Assembly (NCBI RefSeq): GCF_902728265.1
Contig: NZ_CACVBR010000008.1
Coordinates: 62,001 to 126,000, forward strand
Origin: Chryseobacterium potabilaquae
GTDB taxonomy: Bacteria > Bacteroidota > Bacteroidia > Flavobacteriales > Weeksellaceae
DNA length: 64,000 nucleotides
Reading direction: 5' to 3'
A model generated the notes under the pieces. That model worked only from the letters and a program-made list of their open reading frames with translations. It ran no database searches and had not been told where the DNA came from. Shown here piece by piece: positions 24,915 through 35,706 of the stretch (positions are counted from its first letter, which is position 1; every line of letters begins with the position of its first letter). The translations under genes and the position numbers were made by a program.

Positions 24915-27311
24915 ATGAAAAAAATATTATTTTTAATGCATATTATGATAGCTTCTCATTGCTATCATAGTCAAATATCAAGTGCCAATGTGGGGATTAC
25001 TAGCCCTATCCCTTCTATTTCGGCATTGGCAACGTATACCAATATGCCTGTATCTATTCAGACAGGAATACCCAATATCTCGAATGATCTTTTCAGTGTT
25101 CCTACGAATAATAAGGCTGTAACTATAAATATGAGCTTAAATTATCATGCCGGCAGTCTTATGGAAGGTGGTTGGATTGGGGAAGTTGGTTCAGGATGGT
25201 CTTTATTAGGTCCTTCCGTTATTTCAAGGGAAATAATGAATGACTTTGATGAAGCTTTTGATGATGCTTCTTTCTTCAATTATATAAAAAATCCTTTTGA
25301 TGATATTTATATTTTTAATATCCCGGGAGAAACAGGAAAATTTAGGTTTATCAGAAATATAGGAAATAATACCTTCCAATTAGTCAAAGTAACTCCTTCA
25401 AATGCTAAAATAGAATATACACGAACAAGTAATTCAGCTACTCTTATTATAGATTCTTTTACAATTACCAATGATAAAGGCATCAAATATAAGTTTGAAA
25501 CATATAGCACCCATACCATGTCGGTGTGGCAATCAACACCAGGAATTTTAGGTCCTTTAAGAACGGCTTCTAAAAAATACAGAAGTGCTTTTTATTTAAC
25601 GTCAATTCTGGATGAAAACAATCAAGAACTTGTAAAGTGTAATTATATAGAAGATATTACTTATGAAATAGGAACTCCTTTTATTGACTCTTATACGAAA
25701 AAGCTTTCCCAAATAGAAATAAAAGATCAAGGGATTATACAGCTTGAATATGGTAAAGATGAAAGTGTAGTGGGGAATTTAAATAAAAAATACGACAAAT
25801 TCTATGTCAAGAATCTCACCTTAAAAACCAGCGATAATCGTTTTGTATCAAAATATATATTAAACTATATAGATAGTGATGCACGAAAATTGCAATCATT
25901 GAGCAAAGTAGATAAAAATGAGGCTATTGTAGAGAAAACAAGTTACGAATATGAACAAGTCCAGATGCAGACATCAGTTGGATTTACCTATAAACTTTTA
26001 CCTATCAAAAAAATAATATTACCTACCGGAGGAACTATCCAATATGATTTTGATATGGTTCCAAACTATCCGGTTTTTGATAAAGGAATGCTTCACATTA
26101 AAAGGGTAAAATATTTTGATAACCAGAATATAACAACATCTCCTTCTAGAGTTGAAGAATATGATTATCGTGATTTTAATAATCCCAATAATTCAAGTGC
26201 TTATTTTGTAAGTGATGGAACTTTTGATGGAACTACTCCTGCCAACCCTTCTATTATATACAAAAATGTAAAGATTTCTGACGGAAATGGATATACAAAA
26301 TATTATTTTATCGCTCCTGATTCCTATCCTGAAGAACCCTATGAGGTAGGGGGAACATTCCTTTTTTGGCCTAACTACCTCATGACAAGAGGGGGATTGA
26401 TACAAAAGAAAGAGATTTATAATTCAAATAACCAAAAACAAACTGAAGAATCTTTTGAATATGTCTTCCGTGATACACCGTATCCCAAATTTTTTATGAT
26501 TAATTCTGGGTTTGCTAACTTTTATGTAAAACCTATGTTGATTTTAAACCAAAAGATAAGCTCAAAAACCTATTTCAATTCCGGATATTCAGAAACTAAA
26601 AAGGAAATTACCAATAATGATAATCAATTGGTGGAAAAGGAAGTAGAAACCTCTTTTGATGGTCAGATAAAGGAAACGTCCTATTTCTATGCTATGGAAA
26701 AAGGAAATCAGAAATTGATCAATGCTAATATCTTGGGAGTTCCTTTAGAAACAGTAGCTACGAGTAAAAAGAATAGTTCAGATCCCGGAAAAATTCTATT
26801 GAAAAAAGAAACGAAATATGAGTCCATCACTCACAATTTCCCCACTTCAATGATCATATATGATATTCCTAATAATATAACAAGTACTGAAGCTACTTTC
26901 AACCAATATGACACTAAAGGAAATCTGGAGCAATATACAACGAAAGAAGGAGTTCCTGTTACCCTTGTTTGGGGATATAAAAAGACACAGCCTATTGCAA
27001 AAGTTGAAGGAGCAACCTCCGCACAAGTCGCACCTTATATCGCAGATATAGTATCCAAATCTGATCTTGATGTAGATGCCGCTTCTGAAAAAATATTATT
27101 GAGTGCTTTAGATACTTTCAGAAATAATTCTAACCTCATCGGAACTCAAATCACCACCTATACTTATGATCCTTTAATTGGAGCTACTACTATTACACCT
27201 CCTTCCGGAGCTAGGGAAATTTATCAGTATGATTTGGGCAACCGCCTCGAAAGCGTTGTGGATGAAAGAGGTAATATTTTAAAAGAGTATCAATACAACT
27301 ACAAACATTAA
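24915..27311 (+). CDS. Secreted Rhs/YD-repeat family protein without toxin tip
   Basis: A 798-residue exported protein (signal peptide ending CYHSQ). The start [30 protein letters not shown] and [11 protein letters not shown] is the N-terminal beta region seen in Bacteroidetes Rhs-like proteins. Later parts contain YD-type strands (ETVSYEYEQ-like, and [14 protein letters not shown]) and the end has typical YD repeats: [48 protein letters not shown]. There is no Rhs core or toxin, so it probably forms part of the shell or delivery device with the next gene. The gap to that gene is 11 bases. Confidence 0.8.
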   Translation: MKKILFLMHIMIASHCYHSQISSANVGITSPIPSISALATYTNMPVSIQTGIPNISNDLFSVPTNNKAVTINMSLNYHAGSLMEGGWIGEVGSGWSLLGPSVISREIMNDFDEAFDDASFFNYIKNPFDDIYIFNIPGETGKFRFIRNIGNNTFQLVKVTPSNAKIEYTRTSNSATLIIDSFTITNDKGIKYKFETYSTHTMSVWQSTPGILGPLRTASKKYRSAFYLTSILDENNQELVKCNYIEDITYEIGTPFIDSYTKKLSQIEIKDQGIIQLEYGKDESVVGNLNKKYDKFYVKNLTLKTSDNRFVSKYILNYIDSDARKLQSLSKVDKNEAIVEKTSYEYEQVQMQTSVGFTYKLLPIKKIILPTGGTIQYDFDMVPNYPVFDKGMLHIKRVKYFDNQNITTSPSRVEEYDYRDFNNPNNSSAYFVSDGTFDGTTPANPSIIYKNVKISDGNGYTKYYFIAPDSYPEEPYEVGGTFLFWPNYLMTRGGLIQKKEIYNSNNQKQTEESFEYVFRDTPYPKFFMINSGFANFYVKPMLILNQKISSKTYFNSGYSETKKEITNNDNQLVEKEVETSFDGQIKETSYFYAMEKGNQKLINANILGVPLETVATSKKNSSDPGKILLKKETKYESITHNFPTSMIIYDIPNNITSTEATFNQYDTKGNLEQYTTKEGVPVTLVWGYKKTQPIAKVEGATSAQVAPYIADIVSKSDLDVDAASEKILLSALDTFRNNSNLIGTQITTYTYDPLIGATTITPPSGAREIYQYDLGNRLESVVDERGNILKEYQYNYKH

Positions 27312-27322
27312 TTATAAAAATC

Positions 27323-30300
27323 ATGACAAAAAAGATAATATCATCTCTTGTATTGTTTGTAGCACAATCTTTTTTTGCACAGACCAATACAGAAAACTAT
27401 ATTAAAACAAAAGTATACCTAGATTCTGTAAAAACAACAACTCAGATCAACCGACAAGTCGTAACGGTCCAATATTTTGATGGATTGGGAAGGCCAAAGC
27501 AAGTTGTGAATGTAAGAGCAACTCCTCAAGGTAAAGATATTGTAACTCCCATAGAATATGATCCCTATGGAAGACAAATAAAAGAATATCTTCCTATTCC
27601 ACAAGCCAATACTTTAGCCGGAGCCTACTATTCTTCTTTTCAACCGACCAGTTCTGGATATTACGGTGCAGAAAAAATCTATTCCGAAAAAGTGTTAGAA
27701 AGCTCACCTTTGAATAGAATTCAAAAACAGATACAGGTAGGAAATGATTGGGCCCAAAAACCCGTTACGTTCTCTTATGATCTTAATATTGCCTCAGACA
27801 ATGTACAAAAATATGAAGCAATAGCCACATGGGATACACAAAATAAAATGTACTCTAATGTACTAAATCATACTCAAGTCTATCCGATAGGAAAACTGTA
27901 TAAAAATACGACAATAGATGAAGATGGCAACAAAACTTTTGAATTTAAGAATGGAAAAAATCAAACCATTCTTATAAGAAAAATGCTCCATGCTACCCAA
28001 TATGCAGATACCTATTATATTTACAATGAATATGATCAATTAGCCTTTGTTATTTCTCCTAAGTCTTCAATAGAAGCATCGTCTATTGCTATGGGAGCTC
28101 AAATTCCTGATACTATTTTAAATGATTATTGTTATCAGTATCGATATGACAGCAGAAACCGATTGGTAGAAAAGAAACTTCCGGGAAAAGGTTGGGAACA
28201 TATGGTGTATGATAAAGCAGATCGACTCATCTTCACACAAGATGAAGTCATGAGGGCTTCCGGAAAATGGTTATTTACAAAATATGATTCATTTGGTAGA
28301 GTCATTATCACAGGAATAGTAACCGGATCTTATCGAGCAGATATGCAAAACATGATCGCCAACAATTTGATTATTGAAAGCAGAAATGCAGCAGGATTTA
28401 CCAAAAATGGAATGCAGGTACAATATACCAATAATCACTTTCCTTATCTTGAAACTGTATTATCTGTAAATTACTATGATACGTATCCTACATATAGTTT
28501 TAATCCTTCTTTTCCAAAATCAATCTTAGGAGTAACGACTTTAAAAGATATCGTTTCTTCTGCAGGTAAAAGCACAAGAGGCCTTCCTGTTATGAGTTTA
28601 ATAAAGAATATTGAAGATGATAACTGGACGAAGAATTATATGTATTACGATACGAAAGCAAGAGTAATTGGGACTCATTCCATTAATTATCTGGGTGGAT
28701 TTACAAAAACAGAAAATGAACTTGATTTTACAGGAGCTATTAAAACCCTAAGGACCTATCATAAAAAACTAGATACTGATACCCAAAAAAGGATTATAGA
28801 AAGTTTTGAATATGATCATCAAAACAGACTTACCAAACACACCCATCAAATTGACCGACTGCTGCCTGAAGTTCTTTCAGAAAATACCTATAATGAACTT
28901 TCTCAATTACAAACAAAAAAAGTAGGTGGAATAATGGGGACTTCCCCTCTCCAAACTATTGATTATCAATACAACATAAGGGGATGGATGACAAAGATCA
29001 ATGATCCTTCTAATTTGAATGGAAAATTGTTTGGATATGAGATGAAATATCATAATCCGATCAATACTTCTTTTTCTCATCCGCAATATAATGGAAATAT
29101 CACAGAGATTGATTGGAAAACTTCGAATGATAATATACTGAAAAGATATTCTTACAGTTATGATTCCTTAAACAGGCTGTCGTTCGGACACTATTCTGAG
29201 CCGAATAGTACAATTCCGCAGGAAGATCACTTTGGAGAAGCTACCGAATACGATATCAATGGTAATATTACCCATTTATATAGAAACGCTAAAAATCCGA
29301 ATGGTTTAGCCATGCAGATTGATAATCTTACTTATACCTACTTAGGAAATAGATTAACTAAGGTAGTTGACGCAACTCAAAATTCTTATGGATATTCTGG
29401 AACAGGAAATCCTATAGGTTATGATAACAATGGAAATATGATCAGTCATCCTGATAAAGGAATTAATAGTATTAGATACAATTTTTTGAATCTTCCGACA
29501 GAAATTAAGGAAAATTCAGGGAATACAAATGCTGCTATTACTCGTTATATATATCGAGCAGATGGAGTAAAAGTGGCAAAAAGCTATGTTCTCGGAATAG
29601 GAACAAAGGAGACCCAATACTTAGATGGATTTCAATATGACAATAATGGTACTTCCAATTCATTTACTCCAACTTCTACCTTGAAGTTTATTCCTACTTC
29701 AGAGGGCTATTTTGATTTTGTAAAAAATGAGTATATTTACAATTATACAGACCATTTGGGAAATGTACGTTTAAGCTACTTTAACAATGGATCAGGAATA
29801 GAAGTTCTTGAAGAAAACAATTATTATCCGTTTGGATTGAAACATCAAGGGTATAACATACTAAGTGGAAATTCTAGTTATCAGTACAAATATAATGGTA
29901 AGGAGTTACAGGAGACGGGAATGTATGATTATGGCGCAAGGTTCTATATGCCGGATATCGGTAGATGGGGTGTGGTGGATCCGTTGGCGGAGAAGATGAG
30001 AAGGCATAATCCTTATAATTATACTTTTAATAATCCGATAAGTTTTATTGATCCAGATGGCAGAGAAAGCTTAGGATGGGGGCTAAAAGATGGGGTTTGG
30101 AGCTGGCAAAGCGATCTTACTGTAAACAATTATACAAAAAGAGGTTTTACTGAATATAAAGATGATGGTAGTGTAATTGAAGATTCTTTTATACAAGGTA
30201 AAGAAGAAGAGAATACCGGTAAAACCTATTTAGGATTTAATGGAGAAGCTTCTTATTTACCAACTGATAAAAGTAATGGCTCAACAGGCCTTTTAGGTCT

Positions 30301-30736
30301 ATCAAATTGGTTTAGAGATATTATTGGAACAACTCAGGAAACATTTTACAGTTTTTCTGGTGGTAAAAATGCTCCTGACAAAGAGACTCTTAATAAACTG
30401 AAACCTGGAGATAAAATTGAGAGTAATGACTTACTTCAATGGTTATCCTCTATTGGAAAAGGAAAGTTTGACTTCAAAATGAAAACATCGGATAAGCTCT
30501 TGAATATTGAAAAGCGTCTCACAAAATTTATTAAAAGTGATAATTATGATAGTATTGATGTTACTCACAATATTTGGAATAAAGATGCTAGCCACTTAAT
30601 TGATACTATTCATAGAATTTCCAATACAAATGAAGGTATAGAAAATTATTATCAAAAGACTTCTCCAAAGTTAGACTCACTTAGCAGCTCAAGATTACAT
30701 AATTGGGCAATAAAAAATTATGGTAAAAAGAAATGA
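27323..30736 (+). CDS. DUF6443/Rhs polymorphic toxin with unrecognised C-terminal effector
   Basis: An 1137-residue exported toxin carrier. The signal peptide ends SFFAQ. The DUF6443-type region ([31 protein letters not shown]) covers about residues 25-180, YD repeats follow, and the Rhs-associated core is at about residues 800-910 ([54 protein letters not shown], ending FIDPDGRES). The remaining 225 residues are a variable tip with lower GC that I cannot assign; a late segment [16 protein letters not shown] carries His and Asp residues that could be catalytic. The next gene overlaps by 4 bases (ATGA), as usual for toxin-immunity pairs. Confidence 0.85.
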   Translation: MTKKIISSLVLFVAQSFFAQTNTENYIKTKVYLDSVKTTTQINRQVVTVQYFDGLGRPKQVVNVRATPQGKDIVTPIEYDPYGRQIKEYLPIPQANTLAGAYYSSFQPTSSGYYGAEKIYSEKVLESSPLNRIQKQIQVGNDWAQKPVTFSYDLNIASDNVQKYEAIATWDTQNKMYSNVLNHTQVYPIGKLYKNTTIDEDGNKTFEFKNGKNQTILIRKMLHATQYADTYYIYNEYDQLAFVISPKSSIEASSIAMGAQIPDTILNDYCYQYRYDSRNRLVEKKLPGKGWEHMVYDKADRLIFTQDEVMRASGKWLFTKYDSFGRVIITGIVTGSYRADMQNMIANNLIIESRNAAGFTKNGMQVQYTNNHFPYLETVLSVNYYDTYPTYSFNPSFPKSILGVTTLKDIVSSAGKSTRGLPVMSLIKNIEDDNWTKNYMYYDTKARVIGTHSINYLGGFTKTENELDFTGAIKTLRTYHKKLDTDTQKRIIESFEYDHQNRLTKHTHQIDRLLPEVLSENTYNELSQLQTKKVGGIMGTSPLQTIDYQYNIRGWMTKINDPSNLNGKLFGYEMKYHNPINTSFSHPQYNGNITEIDWKTSNDNILKRYSYSYDSLNRLSFGHYSEPNSTIPQEDHFGEATEYDINGNITHLYRNAKNPNGLAMQIDNLTYTYLGNRLTKVVDATQNSYGYSGTGNPIGYDNNGNMISHPDKGINSIRYNFLNLPTEIKENSGNTNAAITRYIYRADGVKVAKSYVLGIGTKETQYLDGFQYDNNGTSNSFTPTSTLKFIPTSEGYFDFVKNEYIYNYTDHLGNVRLSYFNNGSGIEVLEENNYYPFGLKHQGYNILSGNSSYQYKYNGKELQETGMYDYGARFYMPDIGRWGVVDPLAEKMRRHNPYNYTFNNPISFIDPDGRESLGWGLKDGVWSWQSDLTVNNYTKRGFTEYKDDGSVIEDSFIQGKEEENTGKTYLGFNGEASYLPTDKSNGSTGLLGLSNWFRDIIGTTQETFYSFSGGKNAPDKETLNKLKPGDKIESNDLLQWLSSIGKGKFDFKMKTSDKLLNIEKRLTKFIKSDNYDSIDVTHNIWNKDASHLIDTIHRISNTNEGIENYYQKTSPKLDSLSSSRLHNWAIKNYGKKK
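29731..29996 (+). repeat. Rhs core segment duplicated at 31626-31879
   Basis: The 3' part of the Rhs core, from the GTATATTTACAA start to GAGAAGA, is repeated with scattered changes and a 9-base deletion in the orphan fragment 1.6 kb downstream. Confidence 0.88.
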
Positions 30737-31392
30737 AAAGAAGTAAAATAATATTATTTTTTTTGTCTTTAATTCTATTATCTTGTACGAAAAAAATAGA
30801 TAAAGATTTTATAAGTTCTAATGATATATTTAATGATATTACCAATTTAAAAAAATATGATAATGTTCAGAAAATAAATGCTGATACTTTAATCAAAATT
30901 AAAGCTAGTAATAAAGAATATATAATTGAGGGCTATATAAATAAAAATTTAAATAAAAAAACGGGATGGTGGACAATACATGATATTAATAAAATCAATA
31001 AAGTTAGGCTACAATACATTGATTTTGAAAATAAAGAAAATATTAATCAATATATTTTTTATAAAAACAATTTTATTGACTCTGTAAGAAGTAAATTTTA
31101 TTCATTAAAAAAGAACGGGTATATTTTAAATTATTATTTTCATACTCCAAAATCAAAAGAATCTGTCTTGTCCGCAAACTTATATTATATTATACTGGAT
31201 GAAAACAATAACATTTTAAAAGAATCAAAAATTGAAAATAAAATAAACAAAAGTCATTATTATTTGTTTAAATTAGAAACCCCTATAGCCAAAAAGGTTA
31301 TGATCAAGAGTCTATTTTCTGAAACATTAAATGTGAATGATAAAAGTTTAGGAACAAATGAAATACTTACTGAGGATTTAATTGTACCCTAA
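30733..31392 (+). CDS. Lipoprotein, probable immunity protein of the Rhs toxin
   Basis: A 219-residue lipoprotein: [18 protein letters not shown] with lipobox LLSC (Cys18), then a Lys/Asn/Ile-rich body. The start codon overlaps the stop of the Rhs toxin (ATGA), which is the position of an immunity gene. Base composition is markedly more AT-rich than its neighbours, matching the toxin tip and contrasting with the Rhs core. No family is recognised. If it is the immunity protein, its membrane anchoring suggests the toxin acts in the periplasm or at the envelope; that is an inference. Confidence 0.65.
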   Translation: MKRSKIILFFLSLILLSCTKKIDKDFISSNDIFNDITNLKKYDNVQKINADTLIKIKASNKEYIIEGYINKNLNKKTGWWTIHDINKINKVRLQYIDFENKENINQYIFYKNNFIDSVRSKFYSLKKNGYILNYYFHTPKSKESVLSANLYYIILDENNNILKESKIENKINKSHYYLFKLETPIAKKVMIKSLFSETLNVNDKSLGTNEILTEDLIVP

Positions 31393-31414
31393 ATCCACTT
31401 CCTAGAAAAAATTG

Positions 31415-31451
31415 TCTCCTATGTTTGTAACATCAAATGTAGGAGATTTTT
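31415..31451 (+). terminator. Terminator of the Rhs operon
   Basis: TCTCCTA (31415-31421) pairs with TAGGAGA (31440-31446), then TTTTTAT. The rest up to 31545 shows no gene. Confidence 0.75.
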
Positions 31452-31625
31452 ATCTATCTCTTTACCCTATCTAATTAGAAAAACCAAAAGAACAACAATT
31501 TATATTTGCACCTTTTATAGTATCTTGGCTACGTTGCTTTAAAATATGTTGCTTAAAGCAAAATCATACAAAAAAAGAAAATATTTAGTTTCAAATTTTA
31601 TATTTATTTCTTTTCGATTAAGTAA

Positions 31626-32003
31626 GTATATTTACAACTATACAGGCCATTTAGTAAATGTGCGTTTAAACTATTTTAACAATGAATCTCTTGAAGAAAA
31701 CAATTATTATCCGTTTGGATTAAAGCATCAAGGGTATACTATCTTGAGTGGAAATCCGAGTTATCAGTACAAGTATAATGGTAAGGAGTTGCAAGAGACC
31801 GGAATGTATGATTATGGTGCGAGGTTTTATATATCCGATATTGGAAGATGGGGTGTGATAGATCCGTTGGCAGAGAAGACTTAGGCTGGACGGCAAGAGG
31901 GAATTTATTATGGAAATCAGAACAAGGCGCAATGAATTTGGGAATACAGCAAAATACTCATATGTTCAACCCTTGGATAAAAAACTTTAAAACAATACCG
32001 TAA
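31626..32003 (+). pseudogene. Orphan Rhs core plus remnant toxin tail
   Basis: 31626-31879 repeats the end of the Rhs core ([43 protein letters not shown]). The frame then hits TAG. In the +2 frame coding resumes at once with EDLGWTARGNLLWKSEQG and continues MNLGIQQNTHMFNPWIKNF to a TAA at 32001-32003. The expected block (MRRHNPYNY...FIDPDGR) is missing. In the intact gene its two borders are GGCGGAGAAGA and GGCAGAGAAAG, so the fragment looks like a deletion between short direct repeats that also removed most of the toxin. An open frame begins at 31546, but no start or signal is convincing. Confidence 0.8.
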
Positions 32004-32503
32004 TGTTTAATTTTGTGAAATTTTATAAAGGATTACTAAATAGAACTAACTATTTTGATAATTATTGGGACCAGTTTCCTTCGGGGAATCTTTTACGTTT
32101 TAAAAACGAAACGCTTTCGTTATTGAAAGGCAATCTAGTAAATAAGGATGAAAAAGGCCTCGCTAATACGCTTGCTGTGATCTGTAACGATGGGGCAGAC
32201 GGAGATTATACCGATATCCTATTACAACTTTTAGATGAGAAATGGCATACTTCAGAGGAGGATATTATCACTATTCTTGAATTGATCAAAGATCCTAAAA
32301 GTATAGATAAATTATACGAAGTTGCTATTAATATTCCTGATTATGATGATATGAGAGCTTTAGCAAAAAAATGTATGTGGGCTTTGAGTGCTATTAACAC
32401 ACCCAAATCAATAAATAAGCTCAGATTATTACAAGCCTCTAATGACCCCATCATAAAAGAAAATGCAATTTTTCAAATCGAGCAAGTTCTCAATAAGAAT
32501 TAA
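32003..32503 (+). CDS. HEAT-repeat-like orphan immunity protein
   Basis: A 166-residue soluble, helical protein. Its ATG overlaps the TAA of the toxin remnant (TAATG), the usual arrangement for a cognate immunity gene. The sequence has repeated helix pairs like HEAT or Armadillo units: ALANTLAVICNDGADGDYTDILLQLLDE-type, EEDIITILELIKDPKSIDKLYEVA, CMWALSAINTPKSINKLRLLQ, IIKENAIFQIEQVL. Small HEAT-like proteins are known immunity types in polymorphic toxin loci. It has no signal peptide, so its target toxin would act in the cytoplasm. The toxin itself is nearly gone, so it may protect against sibling strains. Confidence 0.7.
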   Translation: MFNFVKFYKGLLNRTNYFDNYWDQFPSGNLLRFKNETLSLLKGNLVNKDEKGLANTLAVICNDGADGDYTDILLQLLDEKWHTSEEDIITILELIKDPKSIDKLYEVAINIPDYDDMRALAKKCMWALSAINTPKSINKLRLLQASNDPIIKENAIFQIEQVLNKN

Positions 32504-33005
32504 CTATTAAAGCAATATCTTCAGGCAAAGGATAAGATTGTTCGTGGGGCAATAAATCCTTTGCTTGATTTATTTTATTTCTCTTAATAAGCTGATGAAT
32601 TTCTTTGCAATATTCTGTAATATTATCGATACTAATAATCCAGTCTTTAGTATAATTTTCTACTGCTATGTTAGATAAGCCAATCTGAATAGAGCGATAA
32701 TTTAACGGTTCTAGAAAAATATTTTTTTCCGGGTCCCACTGAATTCGAACGGGTGAATTTTTTAATATTTTTCTTCATGGGATTTATAAATATCCTTATC
32801 AAAATGAGACAAACAAGAATTTTTTAAAGCCCATTCAAAGTCTAATTTTTTTATTTTTTTGCCAATATATTTTCTTTAGTTCCCCAGCCCAATCTATATA
32901 TCATCTATAAAAAGGAAGGCTTAATCCAAGGCATTCTTTCTTTTTTAAAATGGGTGAAAAAAAGGTCTGATTATTTACTACTGATTCAGCAATCATTGTA
33001 AACCC
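32490..33005 (-). pseudogene. Decayed DUF4291-family gene
   Basis: Reading the minus strand gives blocks of a DUF4291 protein in order but in different frames: MIAESVVNNQTFF; FKKERMPWIKPSFL, stop TAG where the family has Trp, MIYRLGWGTKENILA; LDFEWALKNSCLSHFDKDIY; and in the last frame SPVRIQWDPEKNIFLE, NYRSIQIGLSNIAVENYT, ending LLPHEQSYPLPEDIALIVNSY before TGA at 32490-32492. At least one in-frame stop and three frameshifts (one at a run of seven T) separate them. It overlaps the 3' end of the HEAT-like gene by 14 bases. The family function is unknown. Confidence 0.8.
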
Positions 33006-33044
33006 GGTTATTGGAAACAATTCTAATAGCTCATAAATAATAAA

Positions 33045-33072
33045 AACCAAAGCAAAAAATTTTACTTTGGTT
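33045..33072 (-). terminator. Terminator of the toxin/immunity pair
   Basis: AACCAAAG (33045-33052) pairs with CTTTGGTT (33065-33072). On the minus strand it is followed by TTTATT. Confidence 0.7.
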
Positions 33073-33132
33073 CAAAACTTTATTCTTCCCTTGAAAATAT
33101 ATCTCGATTTCAGAATCGATCAATATATAATT

Positions 33133-33408
33133 TTATCTATTAAGGATTTCATAGAGATTATTGATAGTTTCCTTTACCTTATGATAATAGTCATCTGAAA
33201 AAGAAAACTCATCTGAATATCTATTGGCTCCGATTAAAAACTCTTTTAAATGATCTTTATGAAGGACATTCGCTTCATCCGTAAAAGCTTCCCGAAATGT
33301 ATTTAAATAGTCATAATAGGGCGATATTAAAGGATTTAAAGTGACCTCGTTTTCTACCCTACTTAATAATGAAATATATTGATCTTTAATTTCCTGGGAT
33401 TCTACCAT
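33133..33408 (-). CDS. Probable immunity protein of the secreted toxin
   Basis: A 91-residue acidic, helical cytoplasmic-type protein without signal peptide. Its start overlaps the end of the secreted toxin gene by 7 bases, and it is the only partner in the operon, which is why it is called immunity. The sequence (ENEVTLNPLISPYYDYLNTF, DHLKEFLIGANRYSDEF, VKETINNLYEIL) matches no family I can name. Its small size and charge fit many immunity proteins that bind and block an enzyme active site. Confidence 0.55.
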   Translation of the reverse strand: MVESQEIKDQYISLLSRVENEVTLNPLISPYYDYLNTFREAFTDEANVLHKDHLKEFLIGANRYSDEFSFSDDYYHKVKETINNLYEILNR

Positions 33409-34457
33409 GGTAACTGAGTTTGTTTTATTAAATTTTGAAAAGCATCATTCCTTATTATCTGAGGGATAAATATTTGTTGATCACCTCCAGGTAAATGTGG
33501 ATTTGTAATACCTTGTTCTATAAGCTGTTTAGCTGTTGATCCTAACCAAACTTTTAAGGTTTGCCCTTGAGGCACTTCATACACATACATTTTACTAAAA
33601 TCATTCCAAGCGGGTTGAACAGCAGTTCCTCCAATTACATTTCCCACCGATGAAGGTTTCTGCAATGTCCAATACCCTCCTCCCGGAGCACCTCCTGTAA
33701 CACGATAAATTTTAGTTCCTGCCTGCAATTCAACAGCTGTAGCATCTACAAAATTCGCAGCTTCTATAGCGGGTAAATCCAGAGCCGCATTATTCCAAGA
33801 AGAATTTGTTTTAGCTGATGATAATCCATTACGAACATAACTTGATTTTACAATTCCCGGTATATTATCCCAATCTTCAATATGAACACGTTGATGAAAT
33901 ATACTTTTGGAGGTTTCTAATTTACTTACTAATGCCTCTTTATTGGTTGCTTTATTAAATGCAGCAAGAAGTTTGCTTTCATTCAATCCTTTACTGATCC
34001 ATTGGTTAACTTTCGTTAATGCTGCAGGACTTAAGAAACTGAATGCCCCTTTGTTAACCTCCGAAATTCCTTTACTAAAAGTTTGATTGCTAGAAACTTC
34101 TTTTTCCAGAGTTGTTACGTTTAATTTTGTCCACCTGTTTTGAGGATAATCATAATAATAAAAACCCCGAGTATCTATATTGACAGTTTGTCCTACACGA
34201 TTAGAAAAAGAGGGAGCAGCCGTAACAAAAATCAAAGTTCCATCCTGGCCTTCTCTATAAACTCCTTTAAGGTCTGCATTATGCAATGCATCTCCCGATA
34301 ATCTCGGGGAAAGTAACCCTTCCGATGTTTCTCCATCAAGATTCTTGGCATTTACTTCTAATGTAGCTTTAGGGGACGTCGTATTAATCCCAACTTGACT
34401 CATCAAAGGAAAGGAAAATAGCATACTTGCTAATAAAACAAATAATTGTTTTTTCAT
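33402..34457 (-). CDS. Secreted protein with C-terminal ADP-ribosyltransferase-like toxin domain
   Basis: A 351-residue exported protein. After the signal peptide (ending FPLMSQ) comes VGINTTSPKATLEV, a start common in flavobacterial surface and fibre proteins, then a linker with SFLSPAALTKVNQWI. The C-terminal 110 residues have the order seen in a toxin group with an ART-like fold: ELQAGTKIYRV, GGGYWTLQKPSSVG, WNDFSKMYVYEVPQGQTLKVWLG, and near the end LPGGDQQIFIP. The Arg of YRV and the Tyr/Trp block would form the NAD pocket in such domains. The assignment is from motif memory, not a search. The domain and its short overlapping partner gene form a toxin-immunity pair. Confidence 0.6.
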   Translation of the reverse strand: MKKQLFVLLASMLFSFPLMSQVGINTTSPKATLEVNAKNLDGETSEGLLSPRLSGDALHNADLKGVYREGQDGTLIFVTAAPSFSNRVGQTVNIDTRGFYYYDYPQNRWTKLNVTTLEKEVSSNQTFSKGISEVNKGAFSFLSPAALTKVNQWISKGLNESKLLAAFNKATNKEALVSKLETSKSIFHQRVHIEDWDNIPGIVKSSYVRNGLSSAKTNSSWNNAALDLPAIEAANFVDATAVELQAGTKIYRVTGGAPGGGYWTLQKPSSVGNVIGGTAVQPAWNDFSKMYVYEVPQGQTLKVWLGSTAKQLIEQGITNPHLPGGDQQIFIPQIIRNDAFQNLIKQTQLPW

Positions 34458-34550
34458 GTTAATTTTTAAAATTGTTATTATTGAGTTTATATAATGATCC
34501 TAAACTTCAAGAAGTGATGCATAACGAGACTGCAACGAATTTTAAGGGCG

Positions 34551-34558
34551 CAAAACTA
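34551..34558 (-). promoter_or_regulatory. -7 promoter element of the secreted toxin gene
   Basis: On the minus strand TAGTTTTG matches TAnnTTTG, 94 bases before the start codon, leaving a long leader. No -33 TTTG is at the ideal distance. The rest of the gap 34458-34798 is AT-rich and empty. Confidence 0.45.
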
Positions 34559-34798
34559 CAAAAACATTAGAAAACAGAAAAAACGCATTATTTTATAACA
34601 CTTAACCAATAAACAGAATAAAAAAATGAAATATCAATTAAAAAATGAAATATTAAAACAATAATAATATATAGAAAGAAAAATATAAAAAATATTGCTT
34701 GCAAATAAAAACTACAATAATGTAGAAATAAAACTATTGTCTCTGAAAAACCCTGATTTATATATCATTATAAAAAACTAAACATCCGAAATTCTTAT

Positions 34799-35365
34799 CT
34801 AATAAATAAATGGAAGCAACTTTTTCGTTTTTTTTCTATATTCTATATACTCTTCTCCAAATCTTTCTATTAATGCTTTTTCTTCAATCATTATTCGATA
34901 GCTAAAAGCTAAGAAAGGAATTAAAAATGCTAGCGCTAGAGAAATCCAATTATTTAAATACAATCCTAATCCCAAAGAAGTCAGTAAAGAAAAAGCATAA
35001 GAGGGATGGCGCAAGTATTTATAAAAACCTTCTTTTTTTATTGCGTGATCATCTTTAATAGCAATATCAACGGTAAAATATTTCCCTAAAGATTTAATAA
35101 TAATAAATCTAAAAACAATCCCCATCACAATAAATAGCTCTCCTAAATATACAATCCAAGCAGCGTGAACAATAGGAAAATCTATGAGATAAGAGACCGT
35201 AACAGAACTCGCAATAGAAAAAATAATGGCAATCCATAAGATGTCCAAAGTTGAACTATCTTTATTTTGATCACGATCTTCAGATTTTAATCTCTTTTTA
35301 TAAAAGAATTCAGTAAGGAACCAAACCATCATTAAGATATAAAAAAACATATGAATGACGCTCAT
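34799..35365 (-). CDS. Isoprenylcysteine carboxyl methyltransferase-family membrane protein
   Basis: A 188-residue integral membrane protein of the ICMT/PEMT-like group. The C-terminal part holds the SAM-binding block: FYKYLRHPSYAFSLLTSLGLGL (the RHP-Y motif), then MIEEKALIERFGEEYIEYRKKTKKLLPF, the E-E...F...Y..Y...T...PF signature. Four or five helices precede and interleave. Bacterial members methylate unknown small hydrophobic thiols, acids or lipids. It lies 44 bases after the 2TM gene in the histidine kinase operon, at the boundary of the toxin island, so it could be a true operon member or island cargo. Confidence 0.85.
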   Translation of the reverse strand: MSVIHMFFYILMMVWFLTEFFYKKRLKSEDRDQNKDSSTLDILWIAIIFSIASSVTVSYLIDFPIVHAAWIVYLGELFIVMGIVFRFIIIKSLGKYFTVDIAIKDDHAIKKEGFYKYLRHPSYAFSLLTSLGLGLYLNNWISLALAFLIPFLAFSYRIMIEEKALIERFGEEYIEYRKKTKKLLPFIY

Positions 35366-35409
35366 AATTTATAATTTTAGACATTATTTCATTGAAGGAA
35401 TATCAACTT

Positions 35410-35703
35410 CTATTTGTTCATCAATTCCTTTATTTTTTTATCTTCCCATTTTGTTCCTAGGAAAAAATTAGGTAAAAAAACGCTCATTCCATATATAATC
35501 AAGCCTATTCCCCAAAATAAAGGGACTAGAAAATATTTTATTCTCCAAATGGTCTCACCAGGTTTTAACCCTTTATAATTAAGAAATAAAATGAAAATAT
35601 TTACCGCTATATAAATGAAAAAAAACGTATAAAAATTTTTCAATTTCTTCACTCTTTTTGCCGCTTTTTTATAGCGGATATCATTATGATCTATATTTTC
35701 CAT
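35410..35703 (-). CDS. 2TM-domain protein
   Basis: A 97-residue protein with the 2TM layout: basic N-terminal helix (YKKAAKRVKKLKNFYTFF), helix 1 (FFIYIAVNIFILFL), helix 2 (YFLVPLFWGIGLIIYGMSVF), and the terminal TKWEDKKIKELM motif. It is three bases downstream of the histidine kinase and would be cotranslated with it. It is less like the kinase C-terminal domain than the stand-alone protein at 22783. Confidence 0.87.
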   Translation of the reverse strand: MENIDHNDIRYKKAAKRVKKLKNFYTFFFIYIAVNIFILFLNYKGLKPGETIWRIKYFLVPLFWGIGLIIYGMSVFLPNFFLGTKWEDKKIKELMNK

Positions 35704-35706
35704 GGT

